Assembly: GCA_948567375.1 (NCBI GenBank)
Contig: OX419758.1
Location: 18,977,001-19,041,000, forward strand
DNA: 64,000 bases
Source of the DNA: Lunularia cruciata
Lineage: Eukaryota > Streptophyta > Marchantiopsida > Lunulariales > Lunulariaceae
Reading direction: 5' to 3'
Each line of letters begins with the position of its first letter. Within the stretch, counting starts at the first letter, position 1. A program made the position numbers and the translations under genes. The notes below the pieces were generated by a model. That model made no database searches, was not told the origin of the DNA, and saw only the letters and a list, made by a program, of their open reading frames with translations. Below are positions 34,862 to 48,170 of the stretch, in pieces.

Positions 34862-37800
34862 ATGGACGCGCCAGGAGTGCTTCCCACATCTGTGCTGCGG
34901 AATCTTCCTGACAAGCTATACGAGAAACGGAAAAATGCGGCATTGGAGGTCAGATTTCTACTCTTTAGCAAGAATATAACTGTGTCCTTCATGGAACTCT
35001 CGAAAATTAGATGCTTCTCGATTCTGCTTTCTGGAATAATCGATTGGCTTGTGATACTTATCATGAGGCGGTTCTTACGGACCTTCAAAATAAGGCACGA
35101 TAAGCATGGTACCTACGAGGACTCTGCCTGGTCTTAGATCTTAAAGGGCGGTTCAATTGCCTTGCTTCTGAGGACAATCTAACTTCAATCAAATTTAAGA
35201 TCTTCACAAAGGAATCATTGGATGATAGATATGTCACTGTTGTTCATTCTATTAGTAAGGTATTGTAATACTTGGTAATATTCTTCATCCTTAATACTGT
35301 TGCATACACACCCGTCCTTTCTTTCACTTACGCATTCTCCGCGTTCTTCTCTTTCCGGTGTACTACACCTAACCTTCTTTGTATCCAAATATTTCTTCAC
35401 TGTATTCACTCATTCGCTCCTTGTATTCCCAGGTTTATCGTCAGTTATAACCATCAGTCTTGTCCATGTGTTTGCTCTCTTCGATGCAAATCCGGGTTGG
35501 TTTTAGATTCGTATTAGGGGTACGTACGTTTCTTGAAGCTGATGCTTCTACTGTTGCTTGCTGGAATTATGGATGGTCTGTTGATCGTACATATGAGGAC
35601 CAGTTTGAAGGCTGTACCAGCTTTCAGACTATCAAAACTATGTCGAGCAACAATTCAGTTAAGGTCAAAAGTATGAGTTGAGGGTACCCTCTTGCAATCA
35701 AGATAGATAGTTAGGTTGTTCGCTACATGCTTCCAGTCCTTGGGGCGTCATACATTTGGTCAGCCGAAGTCAGTTGTGTTCCTGAAGAAGGCAAGGATGG
35801 CCACGTTGCAAATGTCTCCACTCTACAGGGCTGGTTAGCAGTAGAGTTAGGAAATTTTTTCGAAGCAGCAGTTTGAGGCTGAGCTTTCCTACAGACCGTA
35901 TGCGTGGTTCACCTCTTAGTGCGGTACAAGCTTGTTATCTCACAGCAGAGTCTTTGCTTTACTTTGACCTCCTGAGTTTTGAGAACTTTCTTAGATACTT
36001 CTGAGACGGCTGAGTTATAACAGTGGTAGAAATTCCCATACATTCTAACGCAGTATATCAAGTGCTACACAGTCGGTATGAGAATTATAGGTTTTACTTC
36101 TTGTTATTGATATTGCCTTGTCTGTAGGTCGAAGGGTTTGTTAAAACATTGGCCTCAGCTGGAGATCATGTTAAGATAGGACTAGTCATTGAACAGCTAA
36201 CAAAGCAGTTCGCGGCTAATGAGGCAAATGCAAATTACCGCAAGGTTAGTAGGACGTCCTTTTCAACGATGTCGAATGCTTGAATCCTTTCCTTCTTGTG
36301 CTTGCGGAGCTTTCGTCAGCTGCTTAATTTTGCAGCTCGTCGCACTTCTTCTTGACACTGTGGCATCAATCTATCAGGGGGGACTTATCGGTCTCGCCGC
36401 AGCTACTGTGGGATTGGCTGGTGAGGCTAGTCAGCATCTTCCGGTAAGATACCTTAATCTTACCTTGATGGTAGTCAACTACCTTGGTATTCAGAATACT
36501 TTTGAGACACCTAGGACCGCATTCTCACATGGCTGCTTTGAGAAGCTCCAGTGGTGTTGATTTATTAACCCTTCATCCGACATGTAAGAAAACAGTAGTG
36601 GCATCTTCCCTTTTGCTGAATGATTTGACACTGTTGTTGTTGCGTCTCGTTTTCCACAGAAAATCGTTGAACCTGTCCTTACGGCCTTCACCGACCAAGA
36701 CAGTAGGGTTCGGTACTATGCTTGTGAAGCTCTATATAACATTGCAAAGGTGCAACGTTCTTCCGAGGTGAATTTAATTGATTGTTCTTAACCTGCAATG
36801 CCACTCATTTTCCTGGAAGGAGTGACTGAATGAATATTATTGTTACAGGTTTCACGAGGTGATGTCATTGTGCACTTTAATGACATATTCGATGCGCTGT
36901 GCGTACTTTCAGCAGACTCTGATCCCAACGTTCAGAGTGCTGCTCATCTTCTGGACCGACTTGTCAAGGTGAATTCAGACTCGACTTTCCTGACTGCCGA
37001 GCACGCTGGTTTCCGTCCTGCACAACCATGTAGTCTGTTATTTTGGCTCGGTGGTGATCATCGAGCATCCCAAGGTGAACTCATTTACTAGGGGTGCTTC
37101 CCCTGTGCACTGCTGATTCAGGTTTGTGGACCGTATATTGCAGGATATCGTTACGGAGAGTGACTCATTCAGGTTCAGCGAGTTTTCAACTACTATGCTT
37201 CCTTTCATGATATATATTGTACTGGAAATTTTTTTGGCAAGATTTTCTGTATAGTTGTCTCCACAGGTTCTGGTCTCACGTGACCTTCCGTTATTGTGTT
37301 TTCGGCGAGTCCTTATTCAGTCGATAAAATGACATAAAGGTTGAACTTGAGGTTGTTGGTGCTCAGACTGTATTAAGAGTCGTAACTAGACAGAGTCTGT
37401 ACAGCAGGCTAGTTTGGAGCTGTATGTTGTTCGAACTTAAATCTTTTTGTCGTAAACATTTTATTGTTCTGAGGTAGCCAATCTCTGTGCTGTTTCAGTA
37501 TTGAAGAATTCATTCCGGTATTACGGAGGCGGATGACTGTGCTGAATGCTCACGTGCGCCAGTTCTTGGTTGGGTGGATCACGGTACTGGATAGCGTGCC
37601 TGACATCGATATGCTAGGCTTTCTCCCAGACTTTCTCGATGGTGCGTACTTTCTTAAGCTGGTATAAAATAACCTCTACTCTCTATCTAGGGTCGTCTAT
37701 GTAGTGTGACCCTCTCCGGAGCATCTCATTATCCTGACACTTGTGCTGGGTCTGGGTGCATGTTTGAAATTTCAGGACTTTTCAACATGCTGAGTGATCA

Positions 37801-40800
37801 GAAACATGAAATTCGAGTACAAGCTGATGCTGCACTTTCTGAATTTCTTCAGGAGATAAAAAATGCCCCAGTAAGTTTAATAAGTAGCCTTGCTGCTTAA
37901 GAGGGGTATGAACCGTAATGCGAATCAATCAGGAGCCATCATAGGACTGTTGAACAGCAGCTATATCAGTGGGTGGAGAATTATGAGTAGAGACCAGATC
38001 TTGTAATGTAATCAAATCTGGAAAGCTAGCATAGCCTATGTTTAGGGCCGTTGATGTCTGCATTACCGTTTCGGGATCAAATTGTACTGAAACTTTGCAC
38101 ATTGGTATCAGTGCATAGATTGCCTAAATCTCCCCTGCGTTTGTTTCCTGTGAGCAGTCTGTTGATTATGGGAGAATGGCTGAGATTTTGGTGGAAAGGG
38201 CTCGGTCTCTAGATGAATTTACTCGTCTGACCTCGATCACGTGGGTTAGTATATTCTCAAACGTTTGCAACTGACTTACCAATCTAGCGTTCTGATTGGA
38301 TATTGAACTTCTCAGATTCAGTATTAGTGGCCTCTCGTTGTCCGAACCACTTGAGATTAGTCCATATTCTCAACGTGTGGAAATTGGGCTTCCAGGGATT
38401 GGTATCTTAACGGTTCTCATCTCACCTCGAGTTCCTGGTTTTACCGAGAGTCGTGCTTTTGGCTTGTTTAATGGAACTTTGATAACCTGACCTCGTATTT
38501 GTATTTGTTAGATTTCTGATTCATTTTGGCTTGTAGGTGAATGAGTTTGTCAAACTAGGTGGGGAACAGCTTGTGCCGTACTACTCTTCCATACTCGGAG
38601 CTATCCTTCCATGTATATCCGATAAGGATGAAAAGGTCCAAGTGGTAAGTTGACAGTTAGCAATGCGTCTTGAAAATGCAGACGTAGGACAGGGATCTAC
38701 AGGCTATCAAGTTACAAGATTGCAGTGGCCATGACTGTGACATCATATTTATGAGTCTCAGTGGTATTGGGATTGACTAGGTTGCAAGGGAAACAAATGA
38801 GGAGCTCCGAAAAATCAACGCAAATCCTCAAGATGGTTTTGACATTGAAGCTGTACTGAGCGTTGCCAGGAGGTTGCCACCTGCCTTGATCCAGTTTCAG
38901 TTTTTGTTGTATGTACAAGTTGCCGTTACAAGTCTCGACACAATTAGAAGGGCATCGTGCTTTGTCACACTTAGCTTTACAGAGTCAAGAACGTACGACC
39001 TCTTGGCTCCTCCTGATCACATGTCACTAGGGAGAGACTAATTAGGATTCCGGATGCCTGTGTAACTAGAAACTTTACATGAGGGAGCTGCTGAGCCTCT
39101 TGTTCTTTAAGTCAAGTAATGCACCCAGGTTGGTTTCCTGAAAGAATTAGAAGCTTACCGTATCACGAGATTTGCAAATGGTTCAAGTATCAACGTCTAA
39201 CTGAGATACTTTGATTTCTGCCACCAGGGAGCTCTCAAGCGAATATGAAGCAACGCGCCTGGAAGCGCTTCGTTGGATATCAGTATTACTTGAAAGACAT
39301 AGAACGGAAGTAAGGCTATGATAAGGATTGAAATTAGTGAGCAGCAAGCAGCAAACTGCTTTAAAATCTGTGGTGGATCTGGAGCATGAAGCACACGCCT
39401 CCAACATAGCAAGCATATTGACTTACCTCCAGCGCTCATGATTGTTATTTGTGCCGACTCTTGGTGAATGATACGTAAGCATGCAGGATTTCCAAGCTTT
39501 AGCTTATCCATGTCTCTAATGGTGTCATGTCTAGTGCAGGTGCTGTCTTCCCTGGATGACATATTCCAGGCTCTGCTGCAATCTCTCTCGGATACCTCTG
39601 ATGAAGTACGTGTTCCTATTGTTCATCGATTTCTACAGCTGCTTCGATCGAACTTTTACGGGTTTACTTGTGGAATCGCTTGATTCAGATGATCCCAGAA
39701 GTTGGGTCTGATTATTCTTTCTGGTTGGAGTTAATAATTTACCTGTGAATCTGCAGCCAAGTAGTAGAGGGCAGTGAACATTAGAGATTACTTTCGACCT
39801 TTTTTCCCCACTAAATTGCATTATGAGGGCTCGGTTGTGCGGAGAGATGTTTACTTTTTGTTCATTTCCTACAGGTGGTTCTTTTGGTTCTAGAGGTACA
39901 AGCCTGCATAGCCAGGGATCCACGACACTTCAGACATTTGATGGTCTTTCTTGTTCATCGGTTTAAAATGGACCATGCTCTTTTGGAAAAGTAAGCCACA
40001 AATACTTTCAATAGTCGTAGGGGCTTGAGTCGCGTACGGGTTATCCTTGGCAGGAAATACACCGAGTGCAGTCTTCTTTCTGCAAGATCGTGCTAGAGAG
40101 GCCGTGCTATTTGTGCTTATCTTCACGCTTTTAATAGCTGTGGAGTGTTCAGCTAATTTGGATGTTGACCATTGTATATGACAGGAGAGGAACTCTGGCA
40201 GTACGGCGACTGTGCACGCTTCTTGAGGCTGAGAAAGTTTATCGGGAGTTCGCCTTAATTTTGGAAGCGGAGGCAGATCTAGAGTTTGCAACCATCATGG
40301 TCCAGGTGGGATGATTTGTTTCGATTGATTCATTCACGGCCGTTTGTGCGCACCCTTGGAGTACATCACCTTATTTAAACGTTTTGGCCTTATGCAGGCA
40401 ATAAACTTGATTCTTCTAACTGCATCCGAGCTTTCAGACCTGAGGAAAATTTTGAAGCAATCCCTCTCAAGTTCTGACGGTAGTCAATTTTTTGGTGCAC
40501 TTTACTCATCCTGGTGCCACTCACCAATGGCCACTGTCAGCCTCTGCTTACTTGCTCAGGTATATCTCCTTTCTGGATGTATGCATATTAACGAACTTGT
40601 AAAGAGAAGCTCAATTTAACACTCCAGTTTCCAGAGGTAAATATTCAAGCTGGGGATGATGATGATGTCGATGATGGTCAGCCATAAGATTTAATTCTCG
40701 ATACTTCTTACTTTCTCCAGGCGTATTCGCATGCAAGCTCCGTCATTCAATCTCTTGGCGAATCAGACATCAACGTCAATCTTCTTGTCCAAGTAGACAA

Positions 40801-42040
40801 GTTGGTGCGATTGCTGGAGACTCCAATTTTTGCCTATCTGAGATTGCAGGTAACGTTCAAATAAGACTTGTGTTTTGATGTAGAATATTTCTTGTGTCAA
40901 CCATGAGATTAAAATATCAGTGAGAGCTCTGAGCGATAGAACGTTGGACAAGAATTTCGGTTGTCGCCATTCTCATGGCTATTTGTCTGTTTTGGTTTGT
41001 AGCTTCTTGAACCTGGCAGATATCCGGCTCTTCTGAAGACGTTGTACGGATTGCTTATGCTGCTTCCCCAGGTAATTGTGTGATCATGTACCATCTTTGG
41101 TACATAATCTTTGGTACATGGTACACGGGAGGTCTGTTGTATGCCTGAACTAGATCAAGTAAGAAAATGACCGGAGACGCACTAAGGAGTTGATTATCAC
41201 CAAGTTTAATCGCCACATCATGTCTACCCTTGAGTTTTGCACAATGTTGTGTTGGTATCGCTAAGGCCTTAAGTGTCGCTTCCGGAAATGCGTATAATTC
41301 TCTGTAGTTCCGGATTCGTTTTATCTTAGCTATCTGGAGTAGTTTCTGGACATGTGATAGACAACCTTCGCTTGTAATTGCATTTTGCCCTAGGAGTTTG
41401 CCTGATCAAGCCATCTAATTCTTTGTGGTACTGGTACAGCAAAGTTCTGCATTTAAAATTCTACGGACCCGGCTGAAGACAATCCCCACACACACACCAG
41501 TCCAATTGCACCCACCTTCTTCTGGTCCCGAGGGATTTCCGAGCCTTAGCGCCATCAGACGCACCGCCTCTGGAGGACCATATGCGCAAATACTTCCACA
41601 AATCCCTGCAATGCAAAGTGCTTCCCAACTTCTTGACGATGGATCACAGAACTTAGATTCCCGAAATGGAGCTAGTCAAATTAACTTTGACATCAAATTG
41701 CAACAGTTTGAGGATATGCAACATCAACATCGTCTTCATCGGGTGACACAGTCCGAGCATCGGAGGCAGACTCGCAGGCCTCCTATCCCACCTGCACAGG
41801 TGCTCGTTCGAGCCTTTCCTGTAAATGGCTTAAAATCCTCTTACCTGGGCTCTTGTGTACTTCGAGCTTGTTTATCTGCTCAAAGGGTGACGGTACTGAC
41901 CTTTCAACTTGATTGTGCAGAATGGTCAGAAATCAGATGAAACTATCGACCAGCGACGTGGGAAAAGTACTTCTACCAGCTCAACCAGCTCAGACCTTTC
42001 CTCACGAACCCCTTCACGAACTTGGCGTGGTTCAAGCTGA
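34862..42040 (+). CDS. VAC14: VAC14, scaffold of the PIKfyve/Fab1-FIG4 complex, 20 exons
   Basis: HEAT/ARM-repeat scaffold that holds the Fab1/PIKfyve kinase and FIG4/SAC phosphatase together on endolysosomal or vacuolar membranes for PI(3,5)P2 turnover. Exons: 34862-34948, 36128-36244, 36378-36443, 36660-36749, 36849-36968, 37144-37172, 37499-37641, 37776-37870, 38158-38244, 38537-38644, 38781-38872, 39228-39309, 39540-39605, 39875-39990, 40185-40305, 40398-40559, 40721-40849, 41003-41071, 41440-41799, 41921-42040. All phases agree and give 752 aa. Diagnostic stretches: [18 protein letters not shown] (residues 12-29), [89 protein letters not shown] and AFKILRTRL. The FIG4-binding region lies at roughly 430-610; the tail from about 610 on is Ser/Pro/Gln-rich and variable. 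Intron 1 is the longest (1.18 kb). No break was seen. Confidence 0.96.
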
Positions 42041-42881
42041 GCGGGAATGCCATTTCGACTAGTTGCCCATGAGGTGGGATGCGTTTGGTCATCGTAATGA
42101 TTATGTCCTTTCAGGATCGAAGTCCAAAGGGCTATTTTCCACCTCCTCATGGGTATTGACACACCATCCCTGTGTAATTTTATCATTATTGAGACGTGCT
42201 GAGGTTGTTACTACAGTGTCGCGAGTTAGTAAACTCTCCATTCAAGACAATACTAGGTAACGACCTTCAGAGTATCCCTCGTAAACCCGTATATTGCCTT
42301 TCAGTGAAGCCAAATGGTCACCAATCCCTTCTGAGCGATTTGGTTCGAGAGTCCTCGTGTGGTTTTAAGTTTTTGATGAACCATATGGGCAATGATTGTG
42401 TTCTTTCTAGTACATTTAGAACTTTTGAAGTATTCTCTTACTGGCTTCGATTGCTCTTCTTGGAACATTCATTTGATACAGGTGTAAAGAAAAATATTTG
42501 TACGATGTTACTCACCGTTTACATGAAGTGAATTTTGTCTCGGCATCCTCTCCAAATATTTGTCGTGGGTCCCGAACTGGTAATGAGTGTTTTGGAGTGG
42601 TCCACCTTTAGTTCAGGGTAACCAGAATTTTTGTGTCCTGGAGGTCGCACTAACTTCCACGAATTGGAGTTTGTAGCTGTTGTTCGACTTGCATCTTATC
42701 ATCATCACTAGCACTCGGTTTCTGCGAAAATAACCGAAAAGCTTTACTTTCCTCTGGTTTTCAAGTTCCACAGACATGGACGACAAGGTCTACATGATTG
42801 TTAAGTGATTTGGTTAAGTTGTGAATGCTTTCCTGCTGAGCGTATTACATCCATCTGCAAGAATAGATAGTTCATTGATAC

Positions 42882-42958
42882 TTCATTTCTTCTATCCCTA
42901 GCCTTAGGCTTGCATCCTCGGGGAATGCAAGCCTAAGGCTAGGGATAGAAGAAATGAA
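42882..42958. repeat. Perfect 34-bp inverted repeat with 9-base loop
   Basis: The left arm 42882-42915 is exactly complementary to the right arm 42925-42958, with loop CCTCGGGGA. The arms include CTAGCCTTAGGCTTGCAT and its complement. No mismatch was found in 34 positions. It may be a hairpin RNA locus, the core of a miniature element, or a recent inverted duplication. Confidence 0.9.
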
Positions 42959-44385
42959 CTGCATCCGTTGATGGAGGCGGTATTGGTCATGGGGATAGAC
43001 TGAAGTGAAGTTTCGTCCAGGTGGCTCGTGACTCCTTCTGCATTGCACTTGACATCTGTAGGTGAACACCGTACCACGTATAGAGTCGTCGAGTAGACCA
43101 GACACCTCAAAGTTCTGCAACCAAACAGAGGACATTGATGAGCTCCAAGCTGGAGTCCCTGTATAGGAAGGGTAGAGAGGGAGAGGTTTTAGATGATCAT
43201 TGATCACGCACTTAGGTCTACTACTTTGGAAGCTCATTTGTCTGTATTGCAGATGGGTTCTAAGCAATTTTCAACATAGAAACTCAAGTCTTCTGTTATA
43301 GCAACTTAGGTTGCCTCTCTTTTCTCTTGCGAAGTCAAACTCCGGGCATCGTTCCCGTTTCTCCAACCTGCACAGTCCAGGACCTACATGCAAAAGTACC
43401 CACATGACTGACGAGAAAGATAGATTCAAGCGCAAAGTTGACATATTTGCCCACAAACTCATGTTTTCATCCATAAACCTTGATCTGTCTATTAAACTTA
43501 ATATATATGTGAACTGCTTGTGCTCTTAAAGCACTTTATGACATATAGAATGTAGAAAGGAGTAATTCTTAGCGACCAAACGACAAGTTCCTTCAATACC
43601 TGAATCATGGTCCTAAACTACTTACACCCATCGCATCGAAGAATAGCAGATCTGATGAGAAAGTGGACTCAAAATGTAACGAGTAATGTACACATATCTT
43701 CACACTCCTCACAATTCCTACGGAACATTTTGTTTAGGAAAAGAAACGCCGCGCTATTGTATTGACATACTCATGCCAGCTTTCCTAGAGAATATCAAAC
43801 TGATGAATTCGAGTCTCAATGTCCGAAACTCAATGCCAAAACCTAGTTGCCCATGTGCTTTTATTTTCTATGTGAGATTGAACTGATGATAACCGAATGG
43901 AAAGAGAAATCTGCTTCAAGAGAAATCTATTTGAAACATCTGTTTGAAATTGGATGGAATGATATCTCGTTCAATTCAGATGACCACAACTGCGAAACCT
44001 TCCACATTGCAGTAGCTTGAATCCAGACCACATTGTAAGATACCTCTGCATTTATTATGATTTCTGCATGAACTCATTCCGTTGGTAGACGAAGAAAGAA
44101 ATTTATAGAAGCTTTCAACCTATTATAGTTCTGAATACATATGGAACTAAATCTATTTTTTTTTCTCATCAGATTGATTTTAACCTTCTTACGAACGACA
44201 AAATAGCTATTCAGTAGTACAAAGAGATATTGTTGAGAAGAAGTATTGAAGTTTAACAAAAAGACTCTATCAATCACAAGACTTGGAGTATGTACCATGT
44301 CTAAAAAACCATATATAGAACATATGCGAATTGTCAGATTTTCATTCTTGGTACTTTTCATAATTGAGGAATTACTTAAATTGCT

Positions 44386-44409
44386 ATCAGACCAAGATAT
44401 TGGTCTGAT
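44386..44409. repeat. Perfect 10-bp hairpin ATCAGACCAA
   Basis: ATCAGACCAA, loop GATA, TTGGTCTGAT. It lies in AT-rich non-coding DNA close to a second hairpin of the same geometry. Confidence 0.7.
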
Positions 44410-44469
44410 GGGATGTTCTCATAATGAATAAAAACAACTGTTATGATTATCAATTATAATTATCAATCC

Positions 44470-44493
44470 TGTAAAGCTTTTAGAAGCTTTACA
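44470..44493. repeat. Perfect 10-bp hairpin TGTAAAGCTT
   Basis: TGTAAAGCTT, loop TTAG, AAGCTTTACA. Same stem and loop size as the hairpin 60 bases upstream. Confidence 0.7.
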
Positions 44494-45869
44494 GTATGGT
44501 AATTTCCTGGTCATCAAAATCCGCATTTATAAATATTCAACTAATATAGTTTCTAAGTACCAAGACTGTATCAATGGGGATATCTATCATATAGTGAATC
44601 TTATAGCTCTTATAAATAATAATTTGATCTCAGAATAGTAGTGAAAAGCAGAAAAAAAAGCAGAAGTCGTATTTTCCCTACGTAGATTAGATTTTAGTTC
44701 AAACATTTCTTTGAAGGTTCTAAAATTAGAATGGGATTACTACAAACAAGGAAACTCAATACATTCTATTGATAATCTTTCTAAATATAAATATTCTCTT
44801 GGATAACCCAAAACATATTTTCGATATTAATAATATTATTATTAGGGGGTCAGTCTTCTTACAAATTTCTAAAAGAATTATTCTGCTAAGATATGAAGCG
44901 CAACGCTTTGAAGTCTTCAATGAAGAATTTCTAAAATACCATCAAATAAGTTATTTTCATCCAAAAAAAAATCTCATATATATCCACTACACTGTAAATT
45001 TTTTGGTCCTACAAATAATTTTTGAAAATGTTTTGAAATGTTATATGAACTCGAATTTTGTTGAAGTCTTCTCCAAAAATATATGAAAAGAAAATGAACT
45101 AAATCATACCCAGAATTCAAAGTCTCCAATGGACAGCTGCATAATTATGAAACAAAAAAATAATGTACATATACATATTAATATTACATATAAATATACA
45201 TTATTATATGAATATTTTATTCAAGATATTATTATATATTCTAACATTAAGGGAACTATTAATTTCCATTTTATTTAAATAAGCTAACTAGATATGAAGG
45301 ACCGAAAGAGATGATTGCCATAATTTGCTTGTTACTTTGAAGGGCTGGGAAAGATGCATGATACATCCATAACAATTTACCTTGGAGTCTCTCCATCAAG
45401 TTCATCACTACTTTCTCTTGGTTTCGATAGATTCTGGAGATGTATGCAGCTTTCTACTTATCTTATTATACTTGTTTTGCATAGTACATTCAAAATTTTC
45501 TGACTGAAATGTAAAAGAGTAATCAGATGCACCATGAGTGAATTAAAGTCCATAGTCTCCTTCTTTGATATCGTCTTTGTTGATATTAGTGGATAAATGA
45601 AATTGATACTATTTCTCTAAAGACCATTTTCTCCATCCTCTTGATGAAATTTACTAATGCATGAGAAAATAAATTAATAGATAAATGAAGGCGAATGCGT
45701 AGAAAAAATTGAAGGATGGGAAGACCCTATCAAGCCGTACAAGGGAGAGATGAAAAAGGTAAAATGGGGCTAAGCCCCAATAGAGTTTATATGAGAAATC
45801 TACCCTACTGCACCTAAGATATTCAAGCTATGCAAGTCATATGGTCTACAAACAACTGGAGCATCCGAA

Positions 45870-47040
45870 GAAGCATCACCTAATGTGATTGCTCTCCTAT
45901 GGATTGCACCAGCCACTGCACTCTATAGAGCAATGGACACACGCTGTAAAATATTCTACAAAGTGTGAGAGTGAGAGTGGTACCCCATGGAGCCTAACAT
46001 GATAAGCTCTTGCGTACGCCTTGACAAATGTGTCAAATGTTGTGTCCATTGCTCCATATAACTCCAAAGCTAGAGGAACAAAGAGGTGACCTCGATGCCC
46101 CTATACTTGGAGACCTTGCGACTTGCTGCTGCGCTTGCTGCCCATCCAAGGGGATGGGTAATCACTCCCTCCAAAATTGTATCTCATGTAGGGTCCGTAA
46201 CCACAACATCCGCTATTGACACCTGATCATCTTGGACCAAGTATAGATTTACACTGACATGTGTTGTCTATAAAGCATACAAATGCTCCCTCCAAGCCAA
46301 ATATCCACTATCCTGTGCCATAGCAAACACTATGTCCCTAATAGGATCATGGGTAGCTATCCTCTATCTTCCAAAAAGACATAGTGTCATATGGACCACT
46401 GTTGTAACTAATGTAGAACCACACTCACGAGTGAGTAATGAAGATGCAGATGGGTGGACCAAATCTAGGCAAAACCTCATCATTGTAGAGAAAGTAGCTG
46501 GTGCGAGTTCAAACTCCCTAATGCACGGTCAAGCTAGGATCCAAGAGCCTGCGCCCTTGCCGGAGCAAGAGCAAAGACATGCTCTATTAGCCTAAGGAAT
46601 GGACAAGTCAACTAAGAGAGAGTGTAGCGTATGCTCACAATGTTGCTCCATCAAGGAAGACTCTAAAACTCTAGTCCAATCTGACAATAGTGAAGCAAAA
46701 GATGGAAAGTACTCTTGTGCCCGTGGGGATAGACTATCTCTTGTCTACGTCAATGACATATGGAGAGAAAAGGATCCTCCCTCCACCTTTGTCGCATAAG
46801 TCTCCAAAACCAGCCTATCAACAACCACAAAATGAGAGGAAAGTAGGGGTGCCGAGAGGCCCAATTACCCAAAAATGCTATAGGTGCCGTCTCCTCCATA
46901 GATAGCAAGCCAACCCCTCCACATGAGATCAGCAGAGCCGTCTATCTACGTGCCAAATCCCCTATCACACACTCAAATGCCCTTGGTCCAATAATATCAC
47001 CAAAAACTCCCATAATCCTCCTATCAAATGCTCTTAGATG
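45870..47040 (-). pseudogene. C-terminal region of the non-LTR element
   Basis: In broken frames the minus strand reads GKGAGSWILA, then FELAPATFSTMMRFCLDLVH and, later, EGVITHPLGWA. The phrase order matches the nested copy at 30434-31800. The function of this region is not known to me; it follows the RT domain in this plant RT family. Confidence 0.5.
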
Positions 47041-47066
47041 TGATAAGAAGGACAATGAGGAAGGAA

Positions 47067-48170
47067 TTATAGGATGAGGTCGGATGGTTGATGACCAATA
47101 CTCGAAGAGAGTATACCAAATGCCACTTGTGGATCTCCGAGTAACAAAAGGTCATCCACATGGAGAACATCCTCTGCAAGGGCAATGTCTAAGAAACGTG
47201 TGACAAAATCCTTGGATCCTATTGGCACTCCAAGAACATGTAGTCCATTTGTGGATGTGATACACCCCTCTGGAAGCTCAAGGTGGAGAGGGATACCTAA
47301 GGGGGACCATGCCCTGCACTTTGACACCTTGACTCTCAAGCCTACTAGATGTAGCTCGATAGTCAAGTGGTCAAAGGCCTGCCTAATCTGATCTACAGGG
47401 CCTACAATGTGTGTATCATGTGCCAAGGAGTGAAATACACAACTTGGCATGGCCAAAATAGTAGATAGGAGAGCTTTAAAGTGAGCCATGGAAAATAAGG
47501 GTCCTCCCAAAGGATCTCCTTGACGTCTACCAACAATTGACTCCAAGATGGTGACTCCCTCTTGTGAAAAATTGTGCTGGTAGTAAAGGGTGACTCCCTC
47601 TTGTGAAAAACCATGCTGGTAGTAAAGGGAAGCAAGAGAGTCATAAAAAGACCGCACAAAAGGAATAAGACTCGCCAAGGATCCACTAGCCTTCCTAAGC
47701 TCTCTAAAGATGGATGCTCGTGAGATGCTATTCAAAGCATTCTCAACATCCACGTGTAGGACGACCCACTCCGGATGGATATCTAGGAGTGCCCTAATGT
47801 CTAGAGATATAGCCTCACATCCTCCAAGTGTAGCTACTCCAAATTGATGTGGATTGAGGTGTTGTCGAAAGTGAGGACGATGTTGAAGGACAATGGTACG
47901 ACTGACCTAATGCAAAAAGATCTCTCCAATAGCAATCGGTCTAATGGCCCATGTGTCCTTCTCCATCGCAAGAAGTCAACTAGCACCTAACACCCGACTA
48001 ATAGACATAAGAATGTCTCCTCTCACTACTGCTGCAGCCACCTGAAACAACTCGATAAAATCACTAAAATGATCATTTGCTTGAAAGCAATCTCTAAGAT
48101 GCTCATAAACCATCCCTGACAAGCTTTCTAAGGAAATGCACGGGGCAATGCACAATGCTTGTGCAAACAT
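47067..48170 (-). pseudogene. Reverse transcriptase of the non-LTR element
   Basis: A 228-codon open segment (47753-47067) and an upstream 64-codon segment (48170-47976) cover the RT. Motif A is seen as DVENALNSISRASIFRELRK, motif B as GRRQGDPLGGPLF, and motif C as LAHDTHIVG, where the usual ADD is AHD, so one catalytic aspartate is lost. A 42-base tandem duplication (about 47528-47611) repeats the phrase YYQH.FSQEGVT. The segment LRVKVSKCRAWSPLGIP and LHVLGVPIGSKDFV matches the nested copy at 24260-24675. Confidence 0.78.

Larger units (their letters stand above)
42041..45689. other. Non-coding stretch downstream of VAC14
   Basis: The first few hundred bases should hold the VAC14 3' UTR. 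A long perfect hairpin (42882-42958) follows. From about 43900 to 45300 the sequence is AT-rich, with two near-identical-size hairpins (44386-44409, 44470-44493). No frame shows a recognisable protein; the longest (43267-42872, minus strand) overlaps the hairpin and is treated as chance. Confidence 0.45.

Noticed and set aside
42872-43267. 131-codon minus-strand frame near the hairpin
   Set aside because: It runs through one hairpin arm and has no motif; the inverted repeat explains the overlap better than a gene.
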